Source: Arthrobacter sp. 24S4-2
Lineage (GTDB): Bacteria; Actinomycetota; Actinomycetes; Actinomycetales; Micrococcaceae
DNA: 64,000 bases
Direction of reading: 5' to 3'
NCBI RefSeq assembly: GCF_005280255.1
Contig: NZ_CP040018.1
Span: 372,001 to 436,000 of the forward strand
Of this stretch, positions 9,837 to 17,356 are shown one piece after another. The notes beneath the pieces were generated by a model. That model saw only the letters and a program-made list of their open reading frames with translations. It was not told where the DNA came from and made no database searches. Both the position numbers and the translations under genes were made by a program. Every line of letters starts with the position of its first letter. Position 1 is the first letter of the stretch.

Positions 9837-10691
9837 TCACCGCGTGATCAACACATTGCAGAGCGACCGTTCCAGCGCCGCGGAGACGGTGCTGCCGGGG
9901 TGGCCCTCGCGGTGGTGAGCCCCCAGAACCAGCACGTCGGCCTGGGCTGCCGCAGCCAGGAGTTCACGGGACTTCGGATGGCCCTCCAGCAGGATCCCTT
10001 CCACGAAGACGTCCGGCACCAGTCCGCGGGCCGTTTCCACCGCCCGGTCCAGCAGCTCCTTGCCGTGGAGCGGTGCGTGGCGCCCGTGGGGTTCATGATC
10101 GCGGTCTCCCCGGTCATTGGCAACGTGGATCAGCTGCAGATGGACGCCTAAGGAAGCCGCCAGGCGGGCCGCATCCGCCACCACCGTCTTGCTCCGCGGT
10201 TTTTCGTCGATTCCGGCCGCTACGGGCTGCCCCGGCCGGCCCGGGTAGCGGACCACCATCAGCGGGCACGGCGAAACCACGGCCAGCTCCAGGCAGGCCG
10301 AGCCCACCAGCTGGCCCAGCAGTCGGCCCATGCCGCGGTGCCCCACCGCCAGGAGGCTAGCGCCTTCCGCCGCGGAGCGCAGCACCTGCGTGGGAAGTCC
10401 GGGCTTAATGACGCCGCCAACGTCCAGGCCATCCGCCACCGTCCGTGCCAGCTCCACGCCCTCGGCGAGAGTGGCTTCGGCGGCATGCCGCAGCCCGCTG
10501 CCCGCAACCCCCTTGACCGGACCAAGGTTCTTGGTGAACACGGGCCACACCCAGGCATGGATGACTTTCAGGCTGCGGTTCGTGGCGGCGGCATGCCGGG
10601 CGGCCCAGGTGACGGCCTGCTGCGACGGTTCCGAGCCGTCATAGCCGACCGCGACCGGGGCGCCCTGGTGCCCTGCAACTGGTGCCGGCAT
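9837..10691 (-). CDS. Universal stress protein, two tandem UspA domains
   Basis: Cytoplasmic universal stress protein with two UspA folds in one chain. Domain 1 starts with VAVGYDGSEPSQQ and carries the nucleotide-binding loop GHRGMGRLLGQLVGS; domain 2 ends in LGAHHREGHPGSTVS, a second ATP-loop. Tandem Usp proteins of about 290 residues are typical of actinobacteria and are linked to dormancy, hypoxia and starvation. I chose the ATG at 10691 (MPAPVAGHQG) because AGGAGG at 10701-10706 sits nine bases upstream; a start further upstream would put this site inside the coding region. The gene is oriented like the BrkB/DUF3618 group behind it, 68 bp away, and may belong to the same response. Confidence 0.88.
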   Translation of the reverse strand: MPAPVAGHQGAPVAVGYDGSEPSQQAVTWAARHAAATNRSLKVIHAWVWPVFTKNLGPVKGVAGSGLRHAAEATLAEGVELARTVADGLDVGGVIKPGLPTQVLRSAAEGASLLAVGHRGMGRLLGQLVGSACLELAVVSPCPLMVVRYPGRPGQPVAAGIDEKPRSKTVVADAARLAASLGVHLQLIHVANDRGDRDHEPHGRHAPLHGKELLDRAVETARGLVPDVFVEGILLEGHPKSRELLAAAAQADVLVLGAHHREGHPGSTVSAALERSLCNVLITR

Positions 10692-10759
10692 GGACCCTCC
10701 CCTCCTAGGCGGTGCCGGAGCAATGTCCACCAAGTAGAGACCAGTACCGGCGCTTTAGG

Positions 10760-11893
10760 CTAGGGGCTTTGGTCCCGGCGTTCGCGGTCATGACGTTCAC
10801 GGTCATGACGCTCGCGCAGGTCGCGTCCGCGGCGGATGTCTTCTTCCTCGCGTACCTGCAATTTGTCGCTCTGTTTTGTGTCGCGGGGCGGGAGCTGGAT
10901 GGTTTCCTCGGCCTTGATGCCGGCCTGAAGCTGGCGGCCGCGCTCCATTTCGGCGTCGAACTCGGCGCCGAAGAGCAAGGACATGTTCAGGATCCACAGC
11001 CACAACAGCATTACGATCACGCCGCCGATCGCACCGTAGGTCTTGTTGTAGCTCCCGAAGTTGGCCACGTAGAAACCAAAGCCCAGCGAAGCGAGCACGA
11101 AGATCACCAGGGCAATGAAGGAACCCATGCTCATCCAGCGGAACTTGGGCTGCTTGACGTTGGGCGTTGCGTAGTACAGGGTCGCAATGACCGCCACCAC
11201 CAGCAGCACGATCACGGGCCACTTGATGATGTTCCAGGCAGTCAGGAAGACCCCGCCGAGTCCGATGGCGCCGCCCACGGCCTCTGCCACGGGACCGCTG
11301 AGCACCAGCATGGCAGCGGTCAGGGCCACAATGATCACGGTGGTGAGGGTGACTGCCAGCATGGTGCCCCGGAGCTTCACAAACGGACGGCCTTCATCCA
11401 CTTCGTAGATGCGGTTCATTGCCCGGCCGAAGGCGCCGACGTAACCCGACGCGGACCACAGGGCCGTCAGGATACCGATAACCAGTGTGATGCCGGCAGC
11501 CGATGATTTGGTCAGCTCCTCAATAGGCTGCCGGATGATCTCGAGTGTGGAACCGGGGGCGATGCGCTGGGCGATTTCCAGCATTGCCTCGGTGGTTTTC
11601 TCCGCCTGTCCGAAGATGCCCAGCAGCGAAACGAGGGCCAGAAGTGCCGGGAACATGGACAGGACGCCGTAGTAGGTCAGGGCGGCGGCGAGGTCTGGGC
11701 ACTGGTCCTTGGTGAATTCACGGAGGGTCTTCTTGGCGATGTACTTCCACGAGGGCTTGGTGACATCGGCGGGGCTGTCCGGTTTGCGGGAATCGTCCGG
11801 AGCGGGTGCCGTCCGGGCCTTGGCGGTGCTGCTTTCGTCCGTTTCGGCGTCAGTAGTCGCTGCGGCGCCGTTCTCGGTGGGGTGTTTGGCCAT
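10760..11893 (-). CDS. YihY/BrkB-family integral membrane protein
   Basis: Predicted inner-membrane protein of the YihY/virulence factor BrkB family. The chain starts with a charged Ala/Thr/Asp-rich tail (1-45). The family signature follows (KKTLREFTKDQCPDLAAALTYYG), then about six hydrophobic helices, and a very charged C-terminus rich in Arg, Glu, Asp and His (about 335-377). The molecular function of the family is not established. It is the last gene of a leftward group with the DUF3618, holin-like and membrane-anchored proteins (86 bp from the preceding stop), which suggests a shared role in the cell envelope under stress. Confidence 0.85.
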   Translation of the reverse strand: MAKHPTENGAAATTDAETDESSTAKARTAPAPDDSRKPDSPADVTKPSWKYIAKKTLREFTKDQCPDLAAALTYYGVLSMFPALLALVSLLGIFGQAEKTTEAMLEIAQRIAPGSTLEIIRQPIEELTKSSAAGITLVIGILTALWSASGYVGAFGRAMNRIYEVDEGRPFVKLRGTMLAVTLTTVIIVALTAAMLVLSGPVAEAVGGAIGLGGVFLTAWNIIKWPVIVLLVVAVIATLYYATPNVKQPKFRWMSMGSFIALVIFVLASLGFGFYVANFGSYNKTYGAIGGVIVMLLWLWILNMSLLFGAEFDAEMERGRQLQAGIKAEETIQLPPRDTKQSDKLQVREEEDIRRGRDLRERHDRERHDRERRDQSP

Positions 11894-11979
11894 GGGAAAC
11901 TTCCTCGTATCTGCGGGTTGGCCTGCCCCGCGGAAGTGCGGGGCAGGCCAACCGGTGTCCGTGCTGTGTATCGGTGCTG

Positions 11980-12600
11980 CTAGGTCTGCTGGACGTTGTC
12001 CTTGGCGTCCGCGGCACGGTACTTCACGTCGTCGACGGCGGTCTGGCCGTCTGCTTTGACATGTTCGGTGGCTTCCGCGGCGGTGGCTTTGACGTTCTCC
12101 ATCGCTTCCTGCGCGGGCGCTTTCAGACCTTCGGCAACATCCTTTGCCGCCTCGGTCAGCTCCGTTGTCAGTGGCTCGGCTTTGACCTTGAGCGTTTCGG
12201 CAGCCTCCCGTTCCTTCTCACTTGCCGGGATCAGGGACGACAACAACATGCCGGCCCCGAATGCGATCAGTCCGGCCGCGAGCGGGTTGCCCCGGGTCTT
12301 GGCTTTGACCTGGTGCGGCGCGTCTCCGATCGCCGCGCCGGCGTCGGAGAGGTGCGCGCCTGCGCCGCCGGTGCCGGAGTGGGCCGCTGAATGGACCCGG
12401 TCGGTGGTGTGGTCGGCTGCTCCCATGACTTTCTCCTTCACGCCAAACACGGCGTCCTTGACAGATTCTTTGACCTTGTCACTCTGCCGCTGGACGATGT
12501 GCGACGGGGTGACTTTGTCCGCCACGGCGTCGACGTTGGTGCCGAGCCGTGCACGGGTTGCTTCGATGTCGGCGCGGATGGCGTCCGGGTTTTCACTCAT
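11980..12600 (-). CDS. DUF3618 domain protein
   Basis: Small membrane-associated protein with an N-terminal DUF3618 domain (SENPDAIRADIEATRARLG...VADKVTP), followed by a long amphipathic, Ala/Lys/Glu-rich region. A single hydrophobic helix near residues 105-125 (LAAGLIAFGAGMLLSSLIP) is followed by another Ala/Glu/Lys-rich helix to the C-terminus. The composition resembles ElaB/YqjD-like membrane anchors and apolipoprotein-like repeats. No enzyme motif is visible. DUF3618 genes commonly sit next to holin-like (PF07332) genes, exactly as here. Function unknown; a structural envelope role is an inference from context. Confidence 0.82.
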   Translation of the reverse strand: MSENPDAIRADIEATRARLGTNVDAVADKVTPSHIVQRQSDKVKESVKDAVFGVKEKVMGAADHTTDRVHSAAHSGTGGAGAHLSDAGAAIGDAPHQVKAKTRGNPLAAGLIAFGAGMLLSSLIPASEKEREAAETLKVKAEPLTTELTEAAKDVAEGLKAPAQEAMENVKATAAEATEHVKADGQTAVDDVKYRAADAKDNVQQT

Positions 12601-12631
12601 CGTGTGTCCTCGAGGTCTCTTGGATCAGGCT

Positions 12632-13054
12632 CTAGTGGCTGGGTTTGAGGGTGGGGGGTATTTCCTGGAGCGTCTCGGCGGTCTGCGGCATGCCCTTGAT
12701 CGCGTTGAGCTGTTTACGGCCAATTGAGGCCAGTACAGCGGCCACGACGCCCCAAATCACAGCGAGGACGACAGCGGACCAGCCCAGCCCCATCACTGTT
12801 CCCAGCGCCCACCAGAGCGCCAGGGACAGGAAGAGGAGCACGAAGTGGCCGGCCACACCGGCCCCGGCCAGCATCCCGCTGCCCTTGCCGGCGCGGGCGG
12901 CCGACTGCTTCAGCTCGACCTTGGCGAGTTCCACCTCCTGCCTCATCAGCGTGGAGATGTCCCGGGTCACGTCGCCGAGCAGGTCACCGAGTGACGTCGT
13001 GTCGGCCTTCGCATGCGCAGCCGAAGGGGGAGTTTCCGGAAATTGGCTGCTCAT
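12632..13054 (-). CDS. Holin-like (phage holin superfamily III) membrane protein
   Basis: 140-aa protein with an amphipathic N-terminal helix (LLGDVTRDISTLMRQEVELAKVE matches the actinobacterial PF07332 pattern) followed by two hydrophobic helices (about 58-80 and 86-106) and a polar tail. Despite the family name these chromosomal genes occur in non-phage settings next to DUF3618 genes; nothing else phage-like is nearby. Its ATG overlaps the stop codon of the upstream 335-aa gene in an ATGA arrangement, so the two are probably translationally coupled. Exact role unknown. Confidence 0.83.
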   Translation of the reverse strand: MSSQFPETPPSAAHAKADTTSLGDLLGDVTRDISTLMRQEVELAKVELKQSAARAGKGSGMLAGAGVAGHFVLLFLSLALWWALGTVMGLGWSAVVLAVIWGVVAAVLASIGRKQLNAIKGMPQTAETLQEIPPTLKPSH

Positions 13055-14058
13055 CGCTGACCGCCGCGGAGGGGATCGTCACGGTACGGGTCGTCTTCCG
13101 CACTTTCACCCGCCAGCGGGGACTCCGCGACGCGGTTGCCGGCCATCGGGTCATCGGCCCACTGGTCCTGCGCCGTTCCTTCGTCCGCAAGAGGGTTGGG
13201 CGGATAGGTGTCTGCCGGGTAAGCGTCGGACGCACCCGTGTAAGCGCCTGTCCCGGCGTCTGCATCGGCAAAGGCGTCTGCGCCGGCATAGGCACCTGGA
13301 CCCGCCCCGGCAACTGTCATTCCGGCGGTTGTGACGTCGGGACCCGGGAGCTGAACTGGAGGCGGCGGAACCGCGGATCCGGCGCCGGGTACGTAGGAGC
13401 CCTGTGCATAGGACCCGGTACCGGGCACACTGGAAATCGGCGCACGTGCGGCAGGTCCGCCTGCCACACCGCTGGCGGAGCTTGGGGCTCCCTCGCTGAG
13501 GCTGCGGGTCAGCCTGCCCGCAAGGATCCCGGCGCCGGCAGCAAGCAAGAGGAACGTGCCGGGCCGCTGCCGTGCAAACGTCTTCACCTCGTTGAGCAGC
13601 GAGCCAGGGTCCCGGCCCTCCAGCCACGATGCCACGGAGGCGGACCGGTCGGCTGCCTGACGGATCAGGTCGGTAGCCACACCGGGCTGCTCGGACGCGT
13701 CAGCCATGGTGCGGAGTTCGCCGGAGATGGAATGGAGGCCCTGGGCCACCTTTTGCTGCTGCACTCCGGCCTGGTCAGCCAGGTCGGCTTTTGCCGTGTA
13801 CATCAGATCCTTGGCATTGGCCTTGACCTCGCCGGCCACGTTGGCGGCCTCGGCCTTGGCGGTTTCGGCAACGTGCTGGGCGGAATCGGCCGCCTGATGT
13901 GCTACGTCTCCGGCTTCGTGCTTGGCCGTCTCCGACTTCGACGGTGTACCTGATGTAACCGGTGTGGCCGGATAGGCGTCATCGTTCGGGACGGCCGTTT
14001 GCTGGGTGGCCCCAAGGGTGCCGTAGCTCCCGTCCTGCGGCCATGGGTTCTGCGTCAT
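13051..14058 (-). CDS. Membrane-anchored protein with helical N-half and low-complexity tail
   Basis: 335-aa protein, not assigned to a named family. Residues 45-160 are Ala/Lys/Glu-rich and helical (QAADSAQHVAETAKAEAAN...), like apolipoprotein- or LEA-like proteins. A single hydrophobic helix near 170-190 (TFLLLAAGAGILAGRLTRSL) resembles the C-terminal anchor of ElaB/YqjD. Beyond it the chain is low complexity, rich in Gly, Ala, Pro, Asp and Tyr. It is the first gene of the leftward group and overlaps the holin-like gene by four bases. Expression is probably driven from the ATAGTAA palindrome region upstream. Function unknown. Confidence 0.78.
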   Translation of the reverse strand: MTQNPWPQDGSYGTLGATQQTAVPNDDAYPATPVTSGTPSKSETAKHEAGDVAHQAADSAQHVAETAKAEAANVAGEVKANAKDLMYTAKADLADQAGVQQQKVAQGLHSISGELRTMADASEQPGVATDLIRQAADRSASVASWLEGRDPGSLLNEVKTFARQRPGTFLLLAAGAGILAGRLTRSLSEGAPSSASGVAGGPAARAPISSVPGTGSYAQGSYVPGAGSAVPPPPVQLPGPDVTTAGMTVAGAGPGAYAGADAFADADAGTGAYTGASDAYPADTYPPNPLADEGTAQDQWADDPMAGNRVAESPLAGESAEDDPYRDDPLRGGQR

Positions 14059-14122
14059 CTTCGCGCTCTCTTTCCGAGAAAGGTCGGCTGCTGATCAAGA
14101 ACCAGCAATTACTGGCCATAAA

Positions 14123-14152
14123 ATAGTAAGCATGATTACTATCAGATAGTAA
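14123..14152. promoter_or_regulatory. ATAGTAA palindrome plus direct repeat
   Basis: A perfect 7-bp inverted repeat (ATAGTAA, 14123-14129; TTACTAT, 14136-14142; 6-bp spacer) is followed three bases later by a third copy of ATAGTAA (14146-14152). It lies in an A/T-rich block about 65-95 bp upstream of the leftward envelope operon and about 135 bp upstream of the rightward spermidine synthase-like gene. This is the layout of a cooperative repressor or activator site, probably controlling the leftward operon. The cognate regulator is not in the adjacent genes and cannot be named. Confidence 0.6.
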
Positions 14153-14262
14153 GTACCCTTGCTGTATTAGTTTGCGCGATTTTTTGCGGGGAGTCGGCCG
14201 GCACTGCCCCAACCCCTCTTTCCGCAGGCCGGGTGCGCCCGCGCGTCGATTAGGGTTGAGCC

Positions 14263-14286
14263 ATGAGCAATGCGGTGGCCGGCTAG
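14263..14286 (+). other. Possible 7-codon leader ORF abutting the next start
   Basis: ATG AGC AAT GCG GTG GCC GGC TAG runs directly into the ATG of the spermidine synthase-like gene (TAGATG). The downstream gene has no clear Shine-Dalgarno sequence, so stop-start coupling from this mini-ORF is possible. It may equally be chance. Confidence 0.25.
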
Positions 14287-15201
14287 ATGGCGCGTAAGGG
14301 CCGGGCTGCCGGCAGGAACGCTGAACGTTCGACGCCGGGAGTGGTGGAAGTGCCGAAGGGCACCCGGCCAGATGGTCCGGTTGAGGGCGTCTACTACATT
14401 GACACCGGGGACTGCGAACTGATCGCGGACCAGGACAATTCGACCGGATGGCTGTTGCGCATCAACGGTGTGATGAGTTCGCACATCGACCTGGCGGACC
14501 CGCTGTTCCTTGACTTCGAGTACATGCGCTGGATGTCCGCGCTGGTGGAATCCCGGTGGCCCCGGGAAGCGAAACCCAAGCTGCGCGCCCTGCACCTGGG
14601 CGGGGGCGCCTGCTCGCTGGCGCGCTACTTCCATGCCGCCTACCCGGAGGCCCGCCAGGTGGTGGTGGAGCTGGACGGCAAGCTCGCCGAGTATGTGCGC
14701 GGCTGGTTCGACCTGCCCAAGGCCCCGCTGCTGCGATTGCGCGTGGGGGAAGCGCGCGAGGTCACCGAGTCGCTTACGCCGCAGACCCGCGACGTGATTA
14801 TCCGGGACGTGTTTGCCGGTGCACTGACTCCGCGGCCACTGACTACCGCCGAGTTCAACCACCACGCCAAGCGCGTGCTGGCGCCCGGCGGAATCTATGT
14901 GGTGAACTCCGGCGACGCCCCGGACCTGAAGAATGCCCGCGAAGACGCTGCCACCATCGCGGCAGCCTTCGAACACACGCTGATCATCGCCGACCCCGCC
15001 ATGCTGAAGGGCAGGCGCTACGGCAACATGGTCATGGCCGGCAGCGACCAGCCGTTCGACGATGACCCGCAACTGGCCCGCAGGCTGCTCGGCGGGGGTG
15101 TTCCCGCCCACATCTGGAACGACGCCAAGGTCCGCGCCTTTGCCGCCGGCGCGCCCGTCCGGCATGATCCGGAATCCCCGGCTCCAGGCTCCCCTGACTA
15201 G
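14287..15201 (+). CDS. Spermidine synthase-like methyltransferase-fold protein
   Basis: Rossmann-fold protein of the spermidine synthase family. The nucleotide-binding motif LHLGGGACSLARYF lies near residues 101-114, followed by the acidic VVVELDGKL loop, the DVIIRDVF segment (the family aspartate region) and RVLAPGGIYVVN. Residues 40-80 form the N-terminal strand region that precedes the catalytic domain in polyamine synthases. The Asp-rich polyamine-binding loop of true spermidine synthases is not obvious, so a different aminopropyl or methyl transfer is possible. No decarboxylase partner (speD) is adjacent. The start at 14287 lacks a good ribosome site. Confidence 0.75.
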   Translation: MARKGRAAGRNAERSTPGVVEVPKGTRPDGPVEGVYYIDTGDCELIADQDNSTGWLLRINGVMSSHIDLADPLFLDFEYMRWMSALVESRWPREAKPKLRALHLGGGACSLARYFHAAYPEARQVVVELDGKLAEYVRGWFDLPKAPLLRLRVGEAREVTESLTPQTRDVIIRDVFAGALTPRPLTTAEFNHHAKRVLAPGGIYVVNSGDAPDLKNAREDAATIAAAFEHTLIIADPAMLKGRRYGNMVMAGSDQPFDDDPQLARRLLGGGVPAHIWNDAKVRAFAAGAPVRHDPESPAPGSPD

Positions 15202-15384
15202 GGTCCCTGGAGTAGGGCATCGGGCCGTTTCCCTCAACAAAAGCCAAAGACCGCCGCAACAAAAGTCCCGTCAAGCGCAAAGTTGCGTCAAGAATGGGGT
15301 GTCAGGGCCAAATCTGTCACGTTGGCCGCCGTACCCGCTGTAAGTTTGTGGAAGCTCTCCGCTTTCCCCCAAGACCGGAGGGCA

Positions 15385-15430
15385 GGGAGCCCCCGCGCTT
15401 GAGTCCCTGGACTCGCGCAGGGGCTTCCTT
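15385..15430. terminator. GC-rich hairpin, probable terminator
   Basis: Imperfect inverted repeat: GGGAGCCCCCGCGC on the left pairs with GCGCAGGGGCTTCC on the right around a loop containing GTCCCTGG. It lies between the convergent spermidine synthase-like and GAF-ANTAR genes and could end transcription from either side. The rest of the 252-bp gap holds nothing else I recognise. Confidence 0.5.
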
Positions 15431-15453
15431 CATGCGGGGCTAATGCCGCCGGG

Positions 15454-16178
15454 TCAGCCCGGATCACTCCGGCCGCGAAGCTCCGCGCCGGACAGGATTT
15501 CCGTGGCAATGGTGTGCAGCTTGGTGTCCTTGGCCAGCGCTGCCAGATGAAGCAGTTCCATCGCCTCGTCCCGGCTGCACCGGTTCTGGACCATGATCAG
15601 AGCCACCGCGGCGTCAACGACTGCCCTGGATTTGAGCGTCGAACGGAGATGCTCCGGTAGGTCTCCGGCGGATGGACACGCAGCGCCAGCCGCAGGATCC
15701 GGGAAATCGAGTCCGCATGCCCCTCGACGGCAGCGACGGTGCCGGCGTCGAACGCATCCAAGTCGCGTTCATAGCAATTCAGCGCCGCGGCCGCCCCGGG
15801 GCCGGTGCCGATGGGGACAGCCAGGACTGAGCGGATTCCCTCGCCGGATATAGCCGCCGAATAGCGCTCCCACCGGCCGTCATCGCACGGGTTCTGGACC
15901 AGCACCGAGTGCTGCTGCCGGAGGGCAGCCAGGCAAGGGCCGTCTTCGAAGTGGTACTGCTTTTCATCCATCCGGCGCGCTTCCGCGTCGCTGCTTGCCA
16001 CGGTTGACTGGCTGCCGTCCCGTTCCACCGTGACGGCGCACAGCATCGGCTCACGCCCACCCAGCCGGGACGCGGAGATGGTGGTAACTCCCAGCAGGAA
16101 CTCGGTGAACCCCGGGCTTTCCCGCAGCAGGTCCTGCAAGTATTCCGAGGTGGGGGCTTCGCCTGTGCCGGAAGCCAT
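15454..16178 (-). pseudogene. GAF-ANTAR transcription antiterminator, one-base frameshift
   Basis: Two-domain RNA-binding regulator: an N-terminal GAF sensor (about 20-165; FEDGPCLAALRQQHSVLV, GIRSVLAVPIG) and a C-terminal ANTAR domain that normally binds paired hairpins in nascent mRNA. From the ATG at 16178 the frame is open only to about residue 175 (...HPPETYR) and then turns into unrelated residues ending at 15597. One base missing near 15650-15657 restores HLRSTLKSRAVVDAAVALIMVQNR...KLHTIATEILSG and a stop at 15454-15456, an almost textbook ANTAR sequence. The corrected length of 241 aa is normal. Either a recent inactivation or a sequencing error in the CGG run. Confidence 0.8.
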
Positions 16179-16328
16179 GGCGGTCTCGATCCTTGTGTGC
16201 CGGCTCCCAAGGAACCAGCTGGTGGCTGCCGACTCGAAGTCAACCAGAACTGTGGCCGCACACAGATTCGACGCATTGTCACCAGCGAAGGGTCTTCGAC
16301 ATCTCCTATTTTTGACGGCCCGTGAACG

Positions 16329-17225
16329 TCAGCGCAGTCCCAGGAGGGCTTCCCGGTGCTGCACGGCCTGGTCCCGGAGGGCCTGGACGACGGCGGCCAC
16401 CGCCGGCCGCCGCATCGAGTCCGGCCGCAGCACCATCCAGTACGGCAGTCGCTCCGAGAAGGCGTCGGGAAGGAGCCGGACCAGGTCCTTGTGCAGGTCG
16501 CCCATAAAGCAAGGCAGGAAGCCGATGCCTGCACCTGCCCTGGTTGCTTCGACGTGGACAAAAACGTTGGTGGAACTCAGGCCGTCCTTCATGGCGGGCA
16601 CCAGTCGGCGCGGGGCGTCGAGGTCGTCCACCTGGAGCATGGAGTCCACGAAATACACCAGTGGATGCTCGGTCAGTTCCTCCACCGTGGCCGGGGTGCC
16701 GTTTTCGGCCAGATAGTCCCGCGACGCGTACATTCCCAGCACGTATTCGCCCAGTTTGAACGCTTCGGCGCGGTGCACCTGGGGCTCACCCACCACCACC
16801 TCGATGTCCAGCCCGGACCGCTGTTGCAGGGCCCGGCGGGTCACGGTGACAATCTCCACGCTGAGGCCGGGATGCTGGCGCCGCAGGCGGACCACGGCCG
16901 GGGCGGCCACGTAGGCGCTGAAACCGTCGGTGGCCGTCATCCGTACCACCCCGGTGATCGGGTCCGGTGCCCGGCCGGGCTGGCCCAGGCTGCGCACGGC
17001 GCTTTCCACCTGCTCGGCCACCAGGACGGCCTCCGCGCCGAGCTGGGTCAGTTCCCAGCCCCCGGCTGCCCGGGACAGGACGCGCCCGCCCAGTGTCTTT
17101 TCCAGCGCCGCAATCCGGCGCGAAACGGTGGTGTGGTTCAGGCCCAGGACCTGTGCCGCCGTCGTGAATTTGGCCGACCGTGAAACGGCGAGCAGGACCA
17201 GCAGGTCGTCGGGATTAGTGTCCAT
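16329..17225 (-). CDS. LysR-family transcriptional regulator
   Basis: LysR-type regulator: winged HTH in residues 1-65 (LLVLLAVSRSAKFTTAAQVLGL...TTVSRRIAALEKTLGG) and a C-terminal effector-binding domain to residue 298. It is divergent from an MHS transporter and a 3-hydroxybutyrate dehydrogenase gene, and two perfect palindromes lie between, so it most likely controls that pair in response to the transported compound. I use the ATG at 17225 (MDTNPDD); longer starts at 17243 (ATG) and 17288 (TTG) are in frame but none has a convincing ribosome site. Confidence 0.87.
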   Translation of the reverse strand: MDTNPDDLLVLLAVSRSAKFTTAAQVLGLNHTTVSRRIAALEKTLGGRVLSRAAGGWELTQLGAEAVLVAEQVESAVRSLGQPGRAPDPITGVVRMTATDGFSAYVAAPAVVRLRRQHPGLSVEIVTVTRRALQQRSGLDIEVVVGEPQVHRAEAFKLGEYVLGMYASRDYLAENGTPATVEELTEHPLVYFVDSMLQVDDLDAPRRLVPAMKDGLSSTNVFVHVEATRAGAGIGFLPCFMGDLHKDLVRLLPDAFSERLPYWMVLRPDSMRRPAVAAVVQALRDQAVQHREALLGLR

Positions 17226-17272
17226 GTCTGCAATTCTGCACACAAGGAGTGCCGGTTTGGCCATTGAACCGC

Positions 17273-17293
17273 GAGTATTGTGCGGCAATACTC
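17273..17293. promoter_or_regulatory. Palindrome GAGTATTG-N5-CAATACTC, candidate LysR site
   Basis: Perfect 8-bp inverted repeat with a 5-bp spacer, lying 48 bp upstream of the LysR start and 64 bp upstream of the transporter start. It contains the T-N11-A dyad form typical of LysR-binding sites, so autoregulation plus divergent control is likely. Confidence 0.65.
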
Positions 17294-17308
17294 ATTTGAG
17301 CCCATTCA

Positions 17309-17327
17309 GTGCTGTGGATCACAGCAC
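17309..17327. promoter_or_regulatory. Palindrome GTGCTGTG-GAT-CACAGCAC
   Basis: Perfect 8-bp arms around GAT, ending 29 bp before the transporter ATG. It differs from the GAGTATTG dyad 15 bp upstream, so a second regulator may act here. The TGTG-GAT-CACA core resembles GntR- or CRP-class operators; the actual protein is unknown. Confidence 0.55.
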
Positions 17328-17356
17328 GTGTCGACGTGGACACTAAGGAGAACCAG

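Noticed and set aside
12632..13054. Holin-like gene as a prophage sign
   Set aside because: No capsid, tail, integrase or lysin genes nearby; PF07332 proteins are common chromosomal genes in actinobacteria.
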